Shown piece by piece: positions 42,718-51,804 of a stretch of 64,000 nt of DNA (its first letter is position 1; every line of letters begins with the position of its first letter). Source of the DNA: Xanthobacter sp. NM-25 (lineage in GTDB: Bacteria > Pseudomonadota > Alphaproteobacteria > Rhizobiales > Xanthobacteraceae); NCBI RefSeq assembly GCF_022138605.1, contig NZ_JACBFS010000004.1, positions 310,001-374,000 on the forward strand, in the 5' to 3' direction. The notes under the pieces are model-generated. The model made no database searches. It saw only the letters and a list, made by a program, of their open reading frames with translations, and was not told where the DNA came from. A program made the translations under genes and the position numbers.

Positions 42718-44250
42718 TCACTCCGGCCCGATGCCGCCCTCCTCGGCGGCCACGCGCACCGAGGTGCGCAAGGGGCGTTCGGCCATGGCCCAAAAGAAGC
42801 CCAGGCTCACCAGCATCAGCACCGCGAGGGTGGCGAACAGCAGGTGAAAGCCGGCTTCCATGGCCGCCGCGGGCAGGCGCCCGCCCAGCATTTCCACACT
42901 GCCCCCGCCCTGCACGCTCGCCACCGCGAGCAGCAGCGCGCCCAGCACCGCCACCGCGGCCGCGCCGCCCAGCTGACGGAAGAAGGTCATGGCCCCGGTG
43001 GCGGTGCCCATGCGATGCGGCTCGACGGCGTTCTGGATCGAAACCGTGCACACTGGCAACACCATGCCGATGCCGATGCCCACCACCGCCAGCAGCGCCA
43101 TCACCACGTCGAGCCGAAGGCCGGTATGGAGCCAGGCCAGGGCAGCGAGGGCGAGAGTCGCCAGCAGCGCGCCCATCAGCGCCGGTGTCTTGTAATGCTC
43201 CAGGTGCCGCATCACCCGGCCCACCAGGTTCGCGCCGCACACCACCCCCGCCACCAGCGGAATGAGCCCCAGGCCGGACTGGCTGGCGGAGAGGCCGCGT
43301 CCCAGCTCGAAATAGAGCGGCAGGAAGATGGACAGGCCCACCATGGTGCCCACCGCCGCGGTCGCGGCGGGGATCGCCCGGCTCATCACCGGATTGGTGA
43401 GAAGGTCGAGGGGCAGAAACGGCTCCGGCGTGCGCCGCACATGCCAGACGAACAGCACCGCGAGCACAGCGGCGGCGCCGCCCAGCAGCAGGATCGGCGT
43501 CGACGCCCATGGATAGACGACCCCGCCCCACGACAGGACCAGGAGCAGGCAGAGGCTGCCGAGCATCATCAATCCCGCGCCAGTGTAATCCATGCGATGC
43601 CGACGCTCGTGGCGGGGCAGCTGGCGCAGGATGCGATCGGTGGAGACGAGGGCGGCGATGCCGAGCGGCACGTTGATCCAGAAGATCAGCGACCAGTGCA
43701 GATGCTCGGCGAAGAAGCCCCCCAGCACCGGACCCGCCACGCTGGAGGCCGCGAAGACGGTGGCGATCTGGCCCTGGTAGCGTCCCCGCTCCCGGGGCGA
43801 CACCACATCCGCGATGATGGTCTGCGAGAGGGAGATGAGGCCCCCGCCGCCCAACCCCTGCAGGCCCCGCGCCAGCACCAGAACCAGCAAATTCGGCGCC
43901 AGCGCGCAGGCCACCGAGGCGACGGTGAACACCGCCACGGACACCAACAGCATCACCCGCCGGCCATAGATATCGCTCAGCTTGCCATAGAGTGGCGTCG
44001 CGACAGTGCCGGTCAGCAGATAGGCGGTGGCCACCCACGGCAGGTTGGCAAAATCCCCGAAGGCGGCGCCGATGCTCGGCAAGGCGGTGGCGACAATGGT
44101 CTGGTCGAGGGCGCCGAGCAGCATCGCCAGCATGACGCCGAAGATGATGCGGCGCACCGCCAGATGCCCGAGCCCCGCCTCCCCCGCACCAGGGCTCGGG
44201 ACGGGTTCGCAGGGGACTGGCGAAGACACGGAGGGGCGATGGCAGGTCAT
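42718..44250 (-). CDS. MFS transporter, DHA2 (EmrB/QacA-type) drug efflux family
   Basis: The 510-residue membrane protein shows about fourteen hydrophobic segments. Family motifs are LGALDQTIVATALPSIGAAFGDFANLPW near residue 45 (motif D1, seen as LDQTIVATALP), KLSDIYGRRVMLL for motif A, and GPVLGGFFAEHLHWSLIFWINVP for motif C, seen as GPVLGGFF. Such pumps expel lipophilic compounds using the proton gradient. No EmrA-like adaptor or TetR-type regulator is adjacent. ATG at 44250 is chosen from family length; the first 35 residues are a polar leader. Confidence 0.88.
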   Translation of the reverse strand: MTCHRPSVSSPVPCEPVPSPGAGEAGLGHLAVRRIIFGVMLAMLLGALDQTIVATALPSIGAAFGDFANLPWVATAYLLTGTVATPLYGKLSDIYGRRVMLLVSVAVFTVASVACALAPNLLVLVLARGLQGLGGGGLISLSQTIIADVVSPRERGRYQGQIATVFAASSVAGPVLGGFFAEHLHWSLIFWINVPLGIAALVSTDRILRQLPRHERRHRMDYTGAGLMMLGSLCLLLVLSWGGVVYPWASTPILLLGGAAAVLAVLFVWHVRRTPEPFLPLDLLTNPVMSRAIPAATAAVGTMVGLSIFLPLYFELGRGLSASQSGLGLIPLVAGVVCGANLVGRVMRHLEHYKTPALMGALLATLALAALAWLHTGLRLDVVMALLAVVGIGIGMVLPVCTVSIQNAVEPHRMGTATGAMTFFRQLGGAAAVAVLGALLLAVASVQGGGSVEMLGGRLPAAAMEAGFHLLFATLAVLMLVSLGFFWAMAERPLRTSVRVAAEEGGIGPE

Positions 44251-44506
44251 GGCGGCGGGGGGCGCGAGGAGCGGTGGCGGTAGCGTCACGCCTCCGCAAC
44301 GGGCGGAGACGGGCCTGGCCACACTGGAAACTGGGAGGGGAAGAGCCGGACGGCGTGAGAGCGCAGCCGGATCCATTCGGTTCACGTGGTGCAGGTGCGG
44401 ACCATGCCTCGCGCGAGACGTGTATACAAGTGTGCAGCACCGCCCGGTGCGCAGACCCTCGCGCGGGCGCGTGCGCAAGGCGCATGACTGGGCCCGGGTG
44501 CCGGGG

Positions 44507-45643
44507 TCAGCCCACCGGCGAAGGCGCACCGTCCACGGGCGTCGCGGCAACGGGCACCTCCGCCACCGCCGCCCGCACCGGATCCGCCGGCGTGGCGCGA
44601 TGCACGAGATCGTGAATGAAGCCCAGCTTGGCGACCACCCCGGGTCCAAGCACGAACGGATAGGCATCGGCCATGCCCAGGCAGCGGTTCAGGCTGTTGA
44701 GCGCGAAGGCAATGGGCAGCCACGCATCCACCAGCTGCGAGATCTCATAGGCACGATAGGGATTGAAGTTCACCTGCGCGCTCAGATCGCCCTTGCGATC
44801 CAGCCGCGGCTGCACGCTCATGCCGAAGGCGCCAGCCATCTCCAGCGTATCGACGATGTGCACATAGTGCTTGAAGGTCTCCGCGAAATCCTCCCACGGA
44901 TGGGCGGTGGCGTAGGCGGAAACATGGTTGGCCCGCCAGTCCGCCGGCGGCCCCGCCTGATAATAGGCCTCGAGCGCCGCACCATAATCCCGGCTCTCAT
45001 CGCCGAACATCTCGCGGAAGGCGGGGATCCGTCCGCCATCGCGAACCAGGACGTTCCAATAATAATGGCCCACTTCGTGACGGAAGTGGCCGAGCAGGGT
45101 GCGATAAAGTTCGCCCAGGTCGTTGCGGCGCTGTTCGCGCTCCGCGTCATCGGCCTCCGCCAGGGCGATGGTGACAAGGCCTTCATCATGCCCCGTCATC
45201 ACCCGTGGCGCCTGCGGATCGGGCGCGTCGGCCAGGAAATCGAAGCAGAGGCCACCCTCGCGATCCTCATTGCTCTGCAGCGGCAGCCCCAGGCGCAGCA
45301 GGGAATAGATGAGCCGGTGCTTGGCCACCTCGATCTTCTGCCAGCGCCGCAGCTGCTGCGGATCGCCCAGGTCCGGCACCGTGCGATTGTGGCGACAGGC
45401 CTGGCAATAGGCACCTTCCTGCTCGGCCGGCACCAGCCAGTTGCAAGCATCATAGGCGGTATTGGCGCAGAAGCGGAAGCGCCGCTGATCCACCCCCACC
45501 GCACGCCACACGTCGCCATCGGCTTCCAGCTCAACGAGAGTGTTGAGGTCCGGAACGAAGCCCAGGCCATGGCCACACTTCTCGCACCGCCGATTCTCAA
45601 AATAGAGCAACTGGCCACAGACATCGCAGCGGAACAGGCGCAT
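44507..45643 (-). CDS. Putative zinc-binding metallopeptidase (DUF2248 type)
   Basis: The 378-residue protein has an N-terminal zinc ribbon (RCDVCGQLLYFENRRCEKCG, residues 5-24) and a second Cys pair (YCQACRHN). The central HEVGHYYWNVL motif near residue 188 has the HExxH form of zincin peptidases, with ESRDYGAALEAYY and HPWEDFAETFKHYVH downstream as probable third ligand. The fold resembles M48-like or Peptidase_Mx enzymes. The substrate is unknown. It has no signal peptide, so cytoplasmic action is likely. Confidence 0.82.
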   Translation of the reverse strand: MRLFRCDVCGQLLYFENRRCEKCGHGLGFVPDLNTLVELEADGDVWRAVGVDQRRFRFCANTAYDACNWLVPAEQEGAYCQACRHNRTVPDLGDPQQLRRWQKIEVAKHRLIYSLLRLGLPLQSNEDREGGLCFDFLADAPDPQAPRVMTGHDEGLVTIALAEADDAEREQRRNDLGELYRTLLGHFRHEVGHYYWNVLVRDGGRIPAFREMFGDESRDYGAALEAYYQAGPPADWRANHVSAYATAHPWEDFAETFKHYVHIVDTLEMAGAFGMSVQPRLDRKGDLSAQVNFNPYRAYEISQLVDAWLPIAFALNSLNRCLGMADAYPFVLGPGVVAKLGFIHDLVHRATPADPVRAAVAEVPVAATPVDGAPSPVG

Positions 45644-45884
45644 GATGCTCCCTCACTCGCAGTATTTCAGGCTAGAGCCCTAGCATATATCGCCGGTGAG
45701 GGAGCACCGGTTCCTGCTTCCCGGGAAATATTCGCAACGCAACATGCACCACGAGTGCATTGCGGCAGTGCCCTGCGCCCTTGTCTTGGCGCTCACGCGC
45801 CAGCAGAGTGCCCGTCTGTCATCCTGCGGCGCCCACCCTCTCAGGCTCGTGCCTGGCGACCCAGGCCTCCCGCTCCACACCCTG

Positions 45885-45935
45885 CGACCCATGCCCAGCG
45901 ACCCACGCCCCACGCCCAGCGACCTATGCCCATGA
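45885..45935. repeat. Imperfect tandem repeats around the DUF488 start
   Basis: GACCCATGCCCAGC, GACCCACGCC-CCACGCCCAGC and GACCTATGCCC follow each other directly. The start codon of the DUF488 gene lies at the end of the last unit. Repeat number could change the leader length. Confidence 0.5.
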
Positions 45936-46387
45936 CCGCAACGTCTCTCTTCACCATCGGTTACGAGCAGACCACACCCGGCGCTTTCCAAAGCGCGTTG
46001 GCCGAGGCGCAGGTCGACCTGCTGGTGGATGTGCGGGCGGTGGCGGCCTCGCGGCGGCCCGGCTTCTCCAAGACCGCCCTCGCCACGACAGTCAGCGCGC
46101 AAGGCATCGGCTATGTGCATCTGCGCGCCCTCGGCACGCCGAAGGAGGGCCGCCTGGCCGCCCGCACGGGCGATCACGCCACCCTGATGCGCATCTATGA
46201 CGCGCACCTGGCGACCGCGCCGGCGCAAGCCGCATTGGCGGAGCTGGCCAGCCTCGCCCAGGGCCGGCGCGTGTGCCTCATGTGCTATGAGCGCCATGTG
46301 GAGGGCTGCCACCGGCTGCGTCTCGCGCAATGGCTCTGCACGCGCTTCGATGCAGCCGCCACCCATCTGGTGGCGGCGCCATTCTAG
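45932..46387 (+). CDS. DUF488 domain protein
   Basis: The 151-residue protein has the DUF488 pattern: FTIGYEQTTPGAFQSALAEA at the start, LLVDVRAVAASRRPGFSK, LRALGTPKEGR, and CLMCYERHVEGCHRLRLAQWL near residues 122-142, with conserved Cys, Glu and His. Function is not established; members are sometimes linked with nucleic-acid or metal enzymes. ATG at 45932 or 45926 are both possible. No clear ribosome site is seen, because repeats occupy the leader. Confidence 0.8.
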   Translation: MTATSLFTIGYEQTTPGAFQSALAEAQVDLLVDVRAVAASRRPGFSKTALATTVSAQGIGYVHLRALGTPKEGRLAARTGDHATLMRIYDAHLATAPAQAALAELASLAQGRRVCLMCYERHVEGCHRLRLAQWLCTRFDAAATHLVAAPF

Positions 46388-46402
46388 CCGGGGCCCGGCC
46401 CC

Positions 46403-48013
46403 TCATTCGGCGAGGGCGGCCCGGGCCTCCGCCAGCAGGCGTGGGGTATCCACATCGAGAAAGGCTCCGGCGCCGGTGGCCTCCACCTCCGCCACCGCCT
46501 CCTGGTTTTCCGCCAGCAGATGGCGCGCCCCCACATCGCCTTCCAAGGCCATGAGCGCTGGGAAATAGCGTCGCGACCACAGCACCGGATGGCCCCGCAC
46601 GCCCGCGGCAACCGGCACCACGATCAGCCGCCCGGCGGCGGGGGCATGGGCGGCCATCAGCCGGTCCAGCAACTGCGGCTCCATCAGGGGCATGTCGCCC
46701 AGAACCACCAGCGCACCGGCCGCCTCCTCGGGCACCGCGGCCACCCCGGCCCGCAGCGAGGAAGCCATGCCGCTGGTGAAGGCCGCATTGTGCACCAGCT
46801 GCACCGGCAGGCCCTTGAGCGCCGCCGCCACGTCCGCCCCCTGATGGCCGGTGACGACGATGACCGGCCGCGCCCGCGACACCAGCGCCGCCTTGGCCAC
46901 GCGCCGGATGACCGGTTCGCCGGCCACCTCCGCCAAAAGCTTGTTGGTATCGCCGCCCATGCGCGAGCTGCGGCCCGCCGCCAGGATCACCGCCGCAAAG
47001 CCCATGCTCTCGTCCTCCGGCTCCAGGCGGGGCGCGGGCCGGCTGGCGATCTCGCTCAGAAGGCCGCCGCAGCCCAAGCGGCCGATGTCGGCGGCGCTCA
47101 CAGCAATGCCAGCCAGCAGCCGCATCAGGATCCAGTCGAAACCATTCTCCTTGGGGCTGCGCGCGCAGCCGGGCGCGCCCAGAACCGGCACCTCCCCCAT
47201 CTGCCCCAGCAGCAGCAGATTGCCCGGATCCACCGGCATGCCCAGGCGGATCACCTGCCCGCCGGCCGCCTCCAGCGCCGCCGGCACCACATCGCGTCGA
47301 TCTGCAATGGCCGAGGCGCCGAACACAATGACCAGTTCCGCCCCCTCCGCCACCACGTCGCGCAGGGCGTCGCGCAGCGGCTCCGGCGCGTGGGCGCAGT
47401 GTCGGGTGGTGCAGACGTCCGCCCCGGCCCGCGCCAGCCGCGCCCGCGTCACCGCCACGGTCTTCGCCATCACCTTTTCCGCAAAGCCGGGCAGCACGGT
47501 GGAAATGAGCGCCACCCGGCGGAGCTGAAACGGCGCGACGGACATCAGTCCCGGCGCCACCTGCGCCGCCGCGTTCACCAAAGGCCGGGCCACCGCATAG
47601 GGAATGACCTTTACCGTGCCCACCAGCTCGCCTGCCGCCACCGCCCGCAGATCCGGCAACGTCGCCAGGGTGATGGCTTCATCCACGCTGTTGAAGGCAT
47701 CCACCGCCACGCGGTCGGCCCGCAGCACCCCGGCGCAGGTGGCGTAGAGATTGGCGCGGCCGGTGAAGGGCGCGTCCACCCGCACCTGGTCGCCCACAAC
47801 GGCGTCAGCCAGGATGCGCGCCGCCGTATCCTCCGGCAGGTCGTCCGCCTCCAGGCGGGCCGCCACCACCGTGCGAAACCCCGCCCGCTCCAGCTCCACA
47901 AGCTCGCGGGCGCTGAGACGGCTGCCTTTTTTGATCAGCAGCCCGTCGAGCCGCACCGAATGCGCGGCGATGGCCCCTTCGGCCTCGGCGAGCGGAAGCG
48001 GTCCGAATTTCAC
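46403..48013 (-). CDS. Molybdenum-cofactor protein: molybdopterin-binding domain fused to MobA-like NTP transferase
   Basis: The 536-residue fusion has an N-terminal MoeA/MogA-like molybdopterin-binding domain (about residues 1-340; LVIVFGASAIADRRDVVPAALEAAGG near 260). A C-terminal MobA/MocA-like nucleotidyltransferase follows (ILAAGRSSRMGGDTNKLLAEV near 345, LVVLGDMPLMEPQLLDRL near 440). It probably forms molybdopterin cytosine dinucleotide for xanthine-dehydrogenase-type enzymes. The GTG start overlaps the XdhC stop by 4 bases. Confidence 0.85.
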   Translation of the reverse strand: MKFGPLPLAEAEGAIAAHSVRLDGLLIKKGSRLSARELVELERAGFRTVVAARLEADDLPEDTAARILADAVVGDQVRVDAPFTGRANLYATCAGVLRADRVAVDAFNSVDEAITLATLPDLRAVAAGELVGTVKVIPYAVARPLVNAAAQVAPGLMSVAPFQLRRVALISTVLPGFAEKVMAKTVAVTRARLARAGADVCTTRHCAHAPEPLRDALRDVVAEGAELVIVFGASAIADRRDVVPAALEAAGGQVIRLGMPVDPGNLLLLGQMGEVPVLGAPGCARSPKENGFDWILMRLLAGIAVSAADIGRLGCGGLLSEIASRPAPRLEPEDESMGFAAVILAAGRSSRMGGDTNKLLAEVAGEPVIRRVAKAALVSRARPVIVVTGHQGADVAAALKGLPVQLVHNAAFTSGMASSLRAGVAAVPEEAAGALVVLGDMPLMEPQLLDRLMAAHAPAAGRLIVVPVAAGVRGHPVLWSRRYFPALMALEGDVGARHLLAENQEAVAEVEATGAGAFLDVDTPRLLAEARAALAE

Positions 48014-48717
48014 GCCGCCGCCTCCGCCGCCTGCGACGGACGCGGCTTGCGCAGGGCCTGGATGACCTCCGCCAGCACCGCCACGGCAATCTCGGGCGGG
48101 CTCGCCGCGCCGATATCGAGGCCGATCGGCGCATGCAGCCGCGCCAGCGTCTGCGCATCGAACCCATGCGCGGCCAGGCGGTCCAGCCGCTTGGCGTGGG
48201 TCCGCCGCGAGCCCAGCGCGCCGATATAGAAGCAGCCGGCCTTCAGCGCCTCCACCAGGGCCGGATCGTCGATCTTGGGATCATGGGTCAGGGCCACCAT
48301 GGCGGTGAAGGGATCAAGCCCATAAGCCGGCAGCGCCACATCCGGCCACTCGGCGATCACCGGCACCTCGGGAAACCGCTCGGCGGTGGCGAAGGCGGTG
48401 CGCGGATCGAGAATGGTGGTGTCGAAGCCGGCGATGGCGGCCATCGGCGCCAGCGCCTGCGAAATATGCACGGCGCCGATCACCAGGAGCCGCGGGGCGG
48501 GAATCTCCACCGTGAGGAAGGCGCGCTCCGCCCCCTCCCCCACCACGCCGCTGCGCCCGCTCGCCAGCGCCGCGCGCAGGGCCGGTGCCAGCGGATCGTC
48601 CGCCACCTCTGCCGCCCGCACCAGCCGCTGATCGCCACTGCCGAGGGCGGTCACCACGACACAGGCGCGACGCACGGCACGCTCGGCATTGAAGGAAGCA
48701 AGCAGATCGAGACGCAT
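48010..48717 (-). CDS. XdhC family protein, Rossmann domain
   Basis: The 235-residue protein carries the XdhC C-terminal domain: RLLVIGAVHISQALAPMAAIAGFDTTILDPR near residue 82 and FYIGALGSRRTHAKRLDRLAAHGF near 160, then LHAPIGLDIGAASPPEIAVAVLAEVI. XdhC-like proteins hold the molybdenum cofactor, help its sulfuration and insert it into Mo hydroxylases. AAAGGG lies 7 bases before ATG 48717; the preceding GTG at 48720 is an alternative. The N-terminal CoxI half is encoded by a separate gene upstream. Confidence 0.87.
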   Translation of the reverse strand: MRLDLLASFNAERAVRRACVVVTALGSGDQRLVRAAEVADDPLAPALRAALASGRSGVVGEGAERAFLTVEIPAPRLLVIGAVHISQALAPMAAIAGFDTTILDPRTAFATAERFPEVPVIAEWPDVALPAYGLDPFTAMVALTHDPKIDDPALVEALKAGCFYIGALGSRRTHAKRLDRLAAHGFDAQTLARLHAPIGLDIGAASPPEIAVAVLAEVIQALRKPRPSQAAEAAA

Positions 48718-48851
48718 CACATGGCCCTTTGCGGTCGCTCAGGCGACCAGCTCTGAAGGAAGCGGGATCGCACGGGGATGCTCCACCAGCAACATTCTTC
48801 TTCCCGAACGAACATAACGACAGACACGCGGCAACCGGAAGGGCGGGCCGT

Positions 48852-49175
48852 TCACATCACCGGCTCGACATACACGCAGATCCGCCCGCCGCAGGACAGG
48901 CCCACCGTCCAGGCCGCCTCGTCCGCCACGCCGAACTCCAGCGTGCGGGGCTGGCCGGACGCGATGACGTCGATAGCCTCATTCACCACTGCGCCTTCCA
49001 CGCACCCACCGGACACCGAGCCGAGAAAATTCCCCGTCTCGTCGATCACCAGATGGCTGCCCACCGGCCGCGGCGCCGAACCCCAGGTTTCGAGCACGGT
49101 GGCCAGTGCCACCCCGCGCCCGTCCCGCCGCCAGCGCTCGGCTGCGGCCAGCACATCGTCTTCCCGCGCGAACAT
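48852..49175 (-). CDS. XdhC/CoxI family protein, N-terminal domain only
   Basis: The 107-residue protein matches the XdhC_CoxI domain: GVALATVLETWGSAPRPVGSHLVI, with conserved SAPR, then GSVSGGCVEGAVV with its cysteine and GLSCGGRICVYVEPV with a second cysteine. These cysteines hold the molybdenum centre or transfer sulfur. GAGGAG lies 8 bases before ATG 49175; a longer frame begins at 49235. It heads the maturation operon together with the XdhC Rossmann and MobA-like genes. Confidence 0.87.
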   Translation of the reverse strand: MFAREDDVLAAAERWRRDGRGVALATVLETWGSAPRPVGSHLVIDETGNFLGSVSGGCVEGAVVNEAIDVIASGQPRTLEFGVADEAAWTVGLSCGGRICVYVEPVM

Positions 49176-49340
49176 GCGCTTCTCCTCGCCACCGGTGGCG
49201 TCATTCCGGACGCCGCCGGCCTCAATCTGGTGCAAATCACCCTATCCCTCTATAGATGCGCCGATCATCCTGCTGGCGCCAGCCCCTATGCGTGGCGCCG
49301 GCGGTGTCGCGCACCGCCGCGCGGCCGCCGAGAGCCCGTC

Positions 49341-50435
49341 ATGTCCCGCACCGCTTTGCCCCCGCCTAACGTCCACGCCCTTCCCGCGCTCGCGGCCCCG
49401 ACCCTGCGCAGCGCCGACGAGCTGGTGCAGGCGGGCCTTGCCCCCACGGCGGCGCGCACGGAACTGGATGCGGTCGGCGCGCGCTATGCGCTGGCGCTCA
49501 CCGCGACCCTGGCGGACACCATCGACCGGAGCGATCCAGCCGACCCCATCGCCCGTCAGTTCGTGCCCGACATCCGCGAACTGGAGATCCAGCCCGAGGA
49601 ACGCGCCGACCCCATCGGCGATGACGCCCATTCCCCGGTTCCCGGCATCGTCCACCGCTACCCCGATCGCGCCCTGCTGAAGGTGATCGGCGTGTGCGCC
49701 GTCTACTGCCGCTTCTGCTTTCGCCGGGAGATGGTGGGCCCGGGCGCGCAGAACCTGCTCTCCCCGGCGGCGCTCGAAGGGGCGTTCGCCTATCTGGCGG
49801 CGCATCCGGAGATCTGGGAGGTGATCCTGACCGGCGGCGACCCCTTCATGCTGGCGCCGCGCCGCATGGCGGACGTGGTGGAGCGGCTGGCCGCCATTCC
49901 CCACGTGAAGGTCGCGCGCTTCCATACCCGGGTTCCCATCGCGGCACCGGAGCGCGTCACCGCGGAGCTGGTGGCGGCCCTGCGCGCGCCGGGCCTCACG
50001 CCTTATGTGGCGATCCACGCCAACCATGCGCGCGAGCTGACCCCGGCCGCGCGGGACGCCATCGCCCGCATGGCCGATGCGGGCATTCCGCTGGTGTCGC
50101 AGACAGTGCTGCTGCGCGGCGTGAACGACGACGTGGCCACCCTGGCGGCGCTGTTCCGCGCCTTGGTGGAATGCCGGGTGAAGCCCTATTACCTGCATCA
50201 TCCCGATCTTGCCCCCGGCACCCGTCATTTCCGGCTGCCGATCGCCGAGGGGCAGGCGCTGATGCGAGCGTTGCGCGGGCGCCTCTCCGGCCTCGCCCTG
50301 CCCACCTATGTGCTCGACATCCCCGGTGGCGCCGGCAAGGTGCCGCTGCTGCCGAACCATCTGGAGCCGGAGGGCGAGCGGCTGCGAGTCACCGACAATT
50401 GCGGCGGCGTCCACCTCTATCCACCCGAGGCGTGA
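49341..50435 (+). CDS. KamA-type lysine 2,3-aminomutase-like radical SAM protein (EpmB-like)
   Basis: The 364-residue radical SAM enzyme has the [4Fe-4S] motif CAVYCRFCFRRE near residues 119-130, the SAM-binding VILTGGDPFML and VPIAAPERV segments, and PLVSQTVLLRGVNDD. The lysine PLP site expected in aminomutases is matched by YVLDIPGGAGKVPLLPNH near residue 330. Length is shorter than KamA (about 410) and close to EpmB, which modifies elongation factor P with beta-lysine. The partner EpmA is not in the window. The promoter lies in the 165-base gap facing the CoxI gene. Confidence 0.87.
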   Translation: MSRTALPPPNVHALPALAAPTLRSADELVQAGLAPTAARTELDAVGARYALALTATLADTIDRSDPADPIARQFVPDIRELEIQPEERADPIGDDAHSPVPGIVHRYPDRALLKVIGVCAVYCRFCFRREMVGPGAQNLLSPAALEGAFAYLAAHPEIWEVILTGGDPFMLAPRRMADVVERLAAIPHVKVARFHTRVPIAAPERVTAELVAALRAPGLTPYVAIHANHARELTPAARDAIARMADAGIPLVSQTVLLRGVNDDVATLAALFRALVECRVKPYYLHHPDLAPGTRHFRLPIAEGQALMRALRGRLSGLALPTYVLDIPGGAGKVPLLPNHLEPEGERLRVTDNCGGVHLYPPEA

Positions 50436-50522
50436 GCCGGCGCTGCGTTGACGGCGGTCAATGCCTCGGGCCACGCTAGCGGCTAGAAGCGGCTCATAAG
50501 ACCATAAGGGAGCGTCAAGGCC

Positions 50523-51650
50523 ATGTCCGAGATCCTCGAGCAGACCACCGCCACACCCAAGCGGCCGTCGCCACAAGTCCCCAAGATGAAGGCGGCCATT
50601 TTCGTCGAGAACAACCGCATCGTCCTCGACGAAAAGCCAATTCCCGATGTGGGGCCGCTGGATGCGCTGATCCGCATCACCACCACCACCATCTGCGGCA
50701 CCGACATCCACATCCTCAAGGGTGAGTATCCGGTGGCCAAGGGCCTCACCATCGGTCATGAGCCGGTGGGCATCATCGAGAAGCTGGGCTCGGCGGTGGA
50801 AGGCTTCACGGAAGGCCAGCGGGTGATTGCCGGCGCCATCACCCCCTCGGGCTATTCCAACGCCTGCCTGTGTGGCTGCGGCTCCCAGGATGGTCCGCGC
50901 ATGAAGCACGGCTTCAAGCCCATGGGCGGCTGGCGCTTCGGCAACACCATCGACGGCGCTCAGGCAGAATATCTGCTGGTGCCCGATGCCATGACCAACC
51001 TCGCGCCGGTGCCCGAGCTGCTCTCCGACGAGCAGGTGCTCATGTGCCCGGACATTATGAGCACCGGCTTTTCCGGCGCCGAGCACGGCAAGATCCAGAT
51101 CGGCGACACCGTGGCGGTGTTCGCCCAGGGCCCCATCGGCCTGTGCGCCACCGCTGGCGCGCGCCTCATGGGGGCGAGCCGCATCATCGCCGTCGACCGC
51201 GTGCCGGCGCGCCTGGAGGTGGCCCGCGCCATGGGCGCCGACGAGGTGGTGGACTTCTCCCAGGTGGACCCGGTGGAGGAGATCCTGCGCCTCACCGACG
51301 GGCGCGGCGTCGACGTGGCCATCGAGGCGCTCGGTCGCCAGGAAACGTTTGAAGCGGCGCTGCGCATCCTGCGGCCCGGCGGCACCCTGTCGTCGCTCGG
51401 CGTCTATTCCTCGGATCTGCGGATCCCTCTGGACGCCTATCATGCGGGCCTGGGCGACACGACCATCGTCAATTCCCTGTGCCCCGGCGGCAAGGAGCGG
51501 ATGCGCCGCCTCATGGACGTGGTGGCATCGGGGCGGGTGGACGCCCGCGCCCTGGTGACGCACCGCTTCAAGCTGGACGACATCGAAGCGGCCTATGACC
51601 TGTTTGGCCATCAGCGCGATGGCGTGCTCAAGGTGGCCATCACTCCTTAG
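50523..51650 (+). CDS. NAD(P)-dependent zinc alcohol dehydrogenase, secondary-alcohol type
   Basis: The 375-residue medium-chain dehydrogenase has the catalytic-zinc residues Cys in TTICGTDIHI and His/Glu in TIGHEPVG, and the cofactor loop VFAQGPIGLCATAGARLMGA near residue 195. CPDIMSTGFSGAEHGKI matches NADP-linked secondary alcohol dehydrogenases. The region NACLCGCGSQDG replaces the four-cysteine structural zinc site, so the structural metal is probably absent. It may oxidise 2-propanol or a related alcohol (inference). AAGGGAG precedes ATG. Confidence 0.88.
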   Translation: MSEILEQTTATPKRPSPQVPKMKAAIFVENNRIVLDEKPIPDVGPLDALIRITTTTICGTDIHILKGEYPVAKGLTIGHEPVGIIEKLGSAVEGFTEGQRVIAGAITPSGYSNACLCGCGSQDGPRMKHGFKPMGGWRFGNTIDGAQAEYLLVPDAMTNLAPVPELLSDEQVLMCPDIMSTGFSGAEHGKIQIGDTVAVFAQGPIGLCATAGARLMGASRIIAVDRVPARLEVARAMGADEVVDFSQVDPVEEILRLTDGRGVDVAIEALGRQETFEAALRILRPGGTLSSLGVYSSDLRIPLDAYHAGLGDTTIVNSLCPGGKERMRRLMDVVASGRVDARALVTHRFKLDDIEAAYDLFGHQRDGVLKVAITP

Positions 51651-51804
51651 GTGGCAGGCGGCGCCGGCCACCCGAGCCGGAGCCGCGCCCCTCATCAACG
51701 CGATGCCTCCGGATGGTCACGGAGGTATCTTTCCCCAGGGAGATGGTCCGCCTAGGATCGTCAGGCCCGCCGGCAGCCTGCCGGAGTGAAGAGGATGACG
51801 CGGA

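Noticed and set aside
48010..49175. XdhC as a frameshifted pseudogene
   Set aside because: Both halves have intact motifs, their own start signals and a 131-base spacer; split CoxI/XdhC genes are known.
50448..50476. TTGACG at 50448 as the -35 box of the alcohol dehydrogenase gene
   Set aside because: No acceptable -10 element is found at 16-18 bases spacing.
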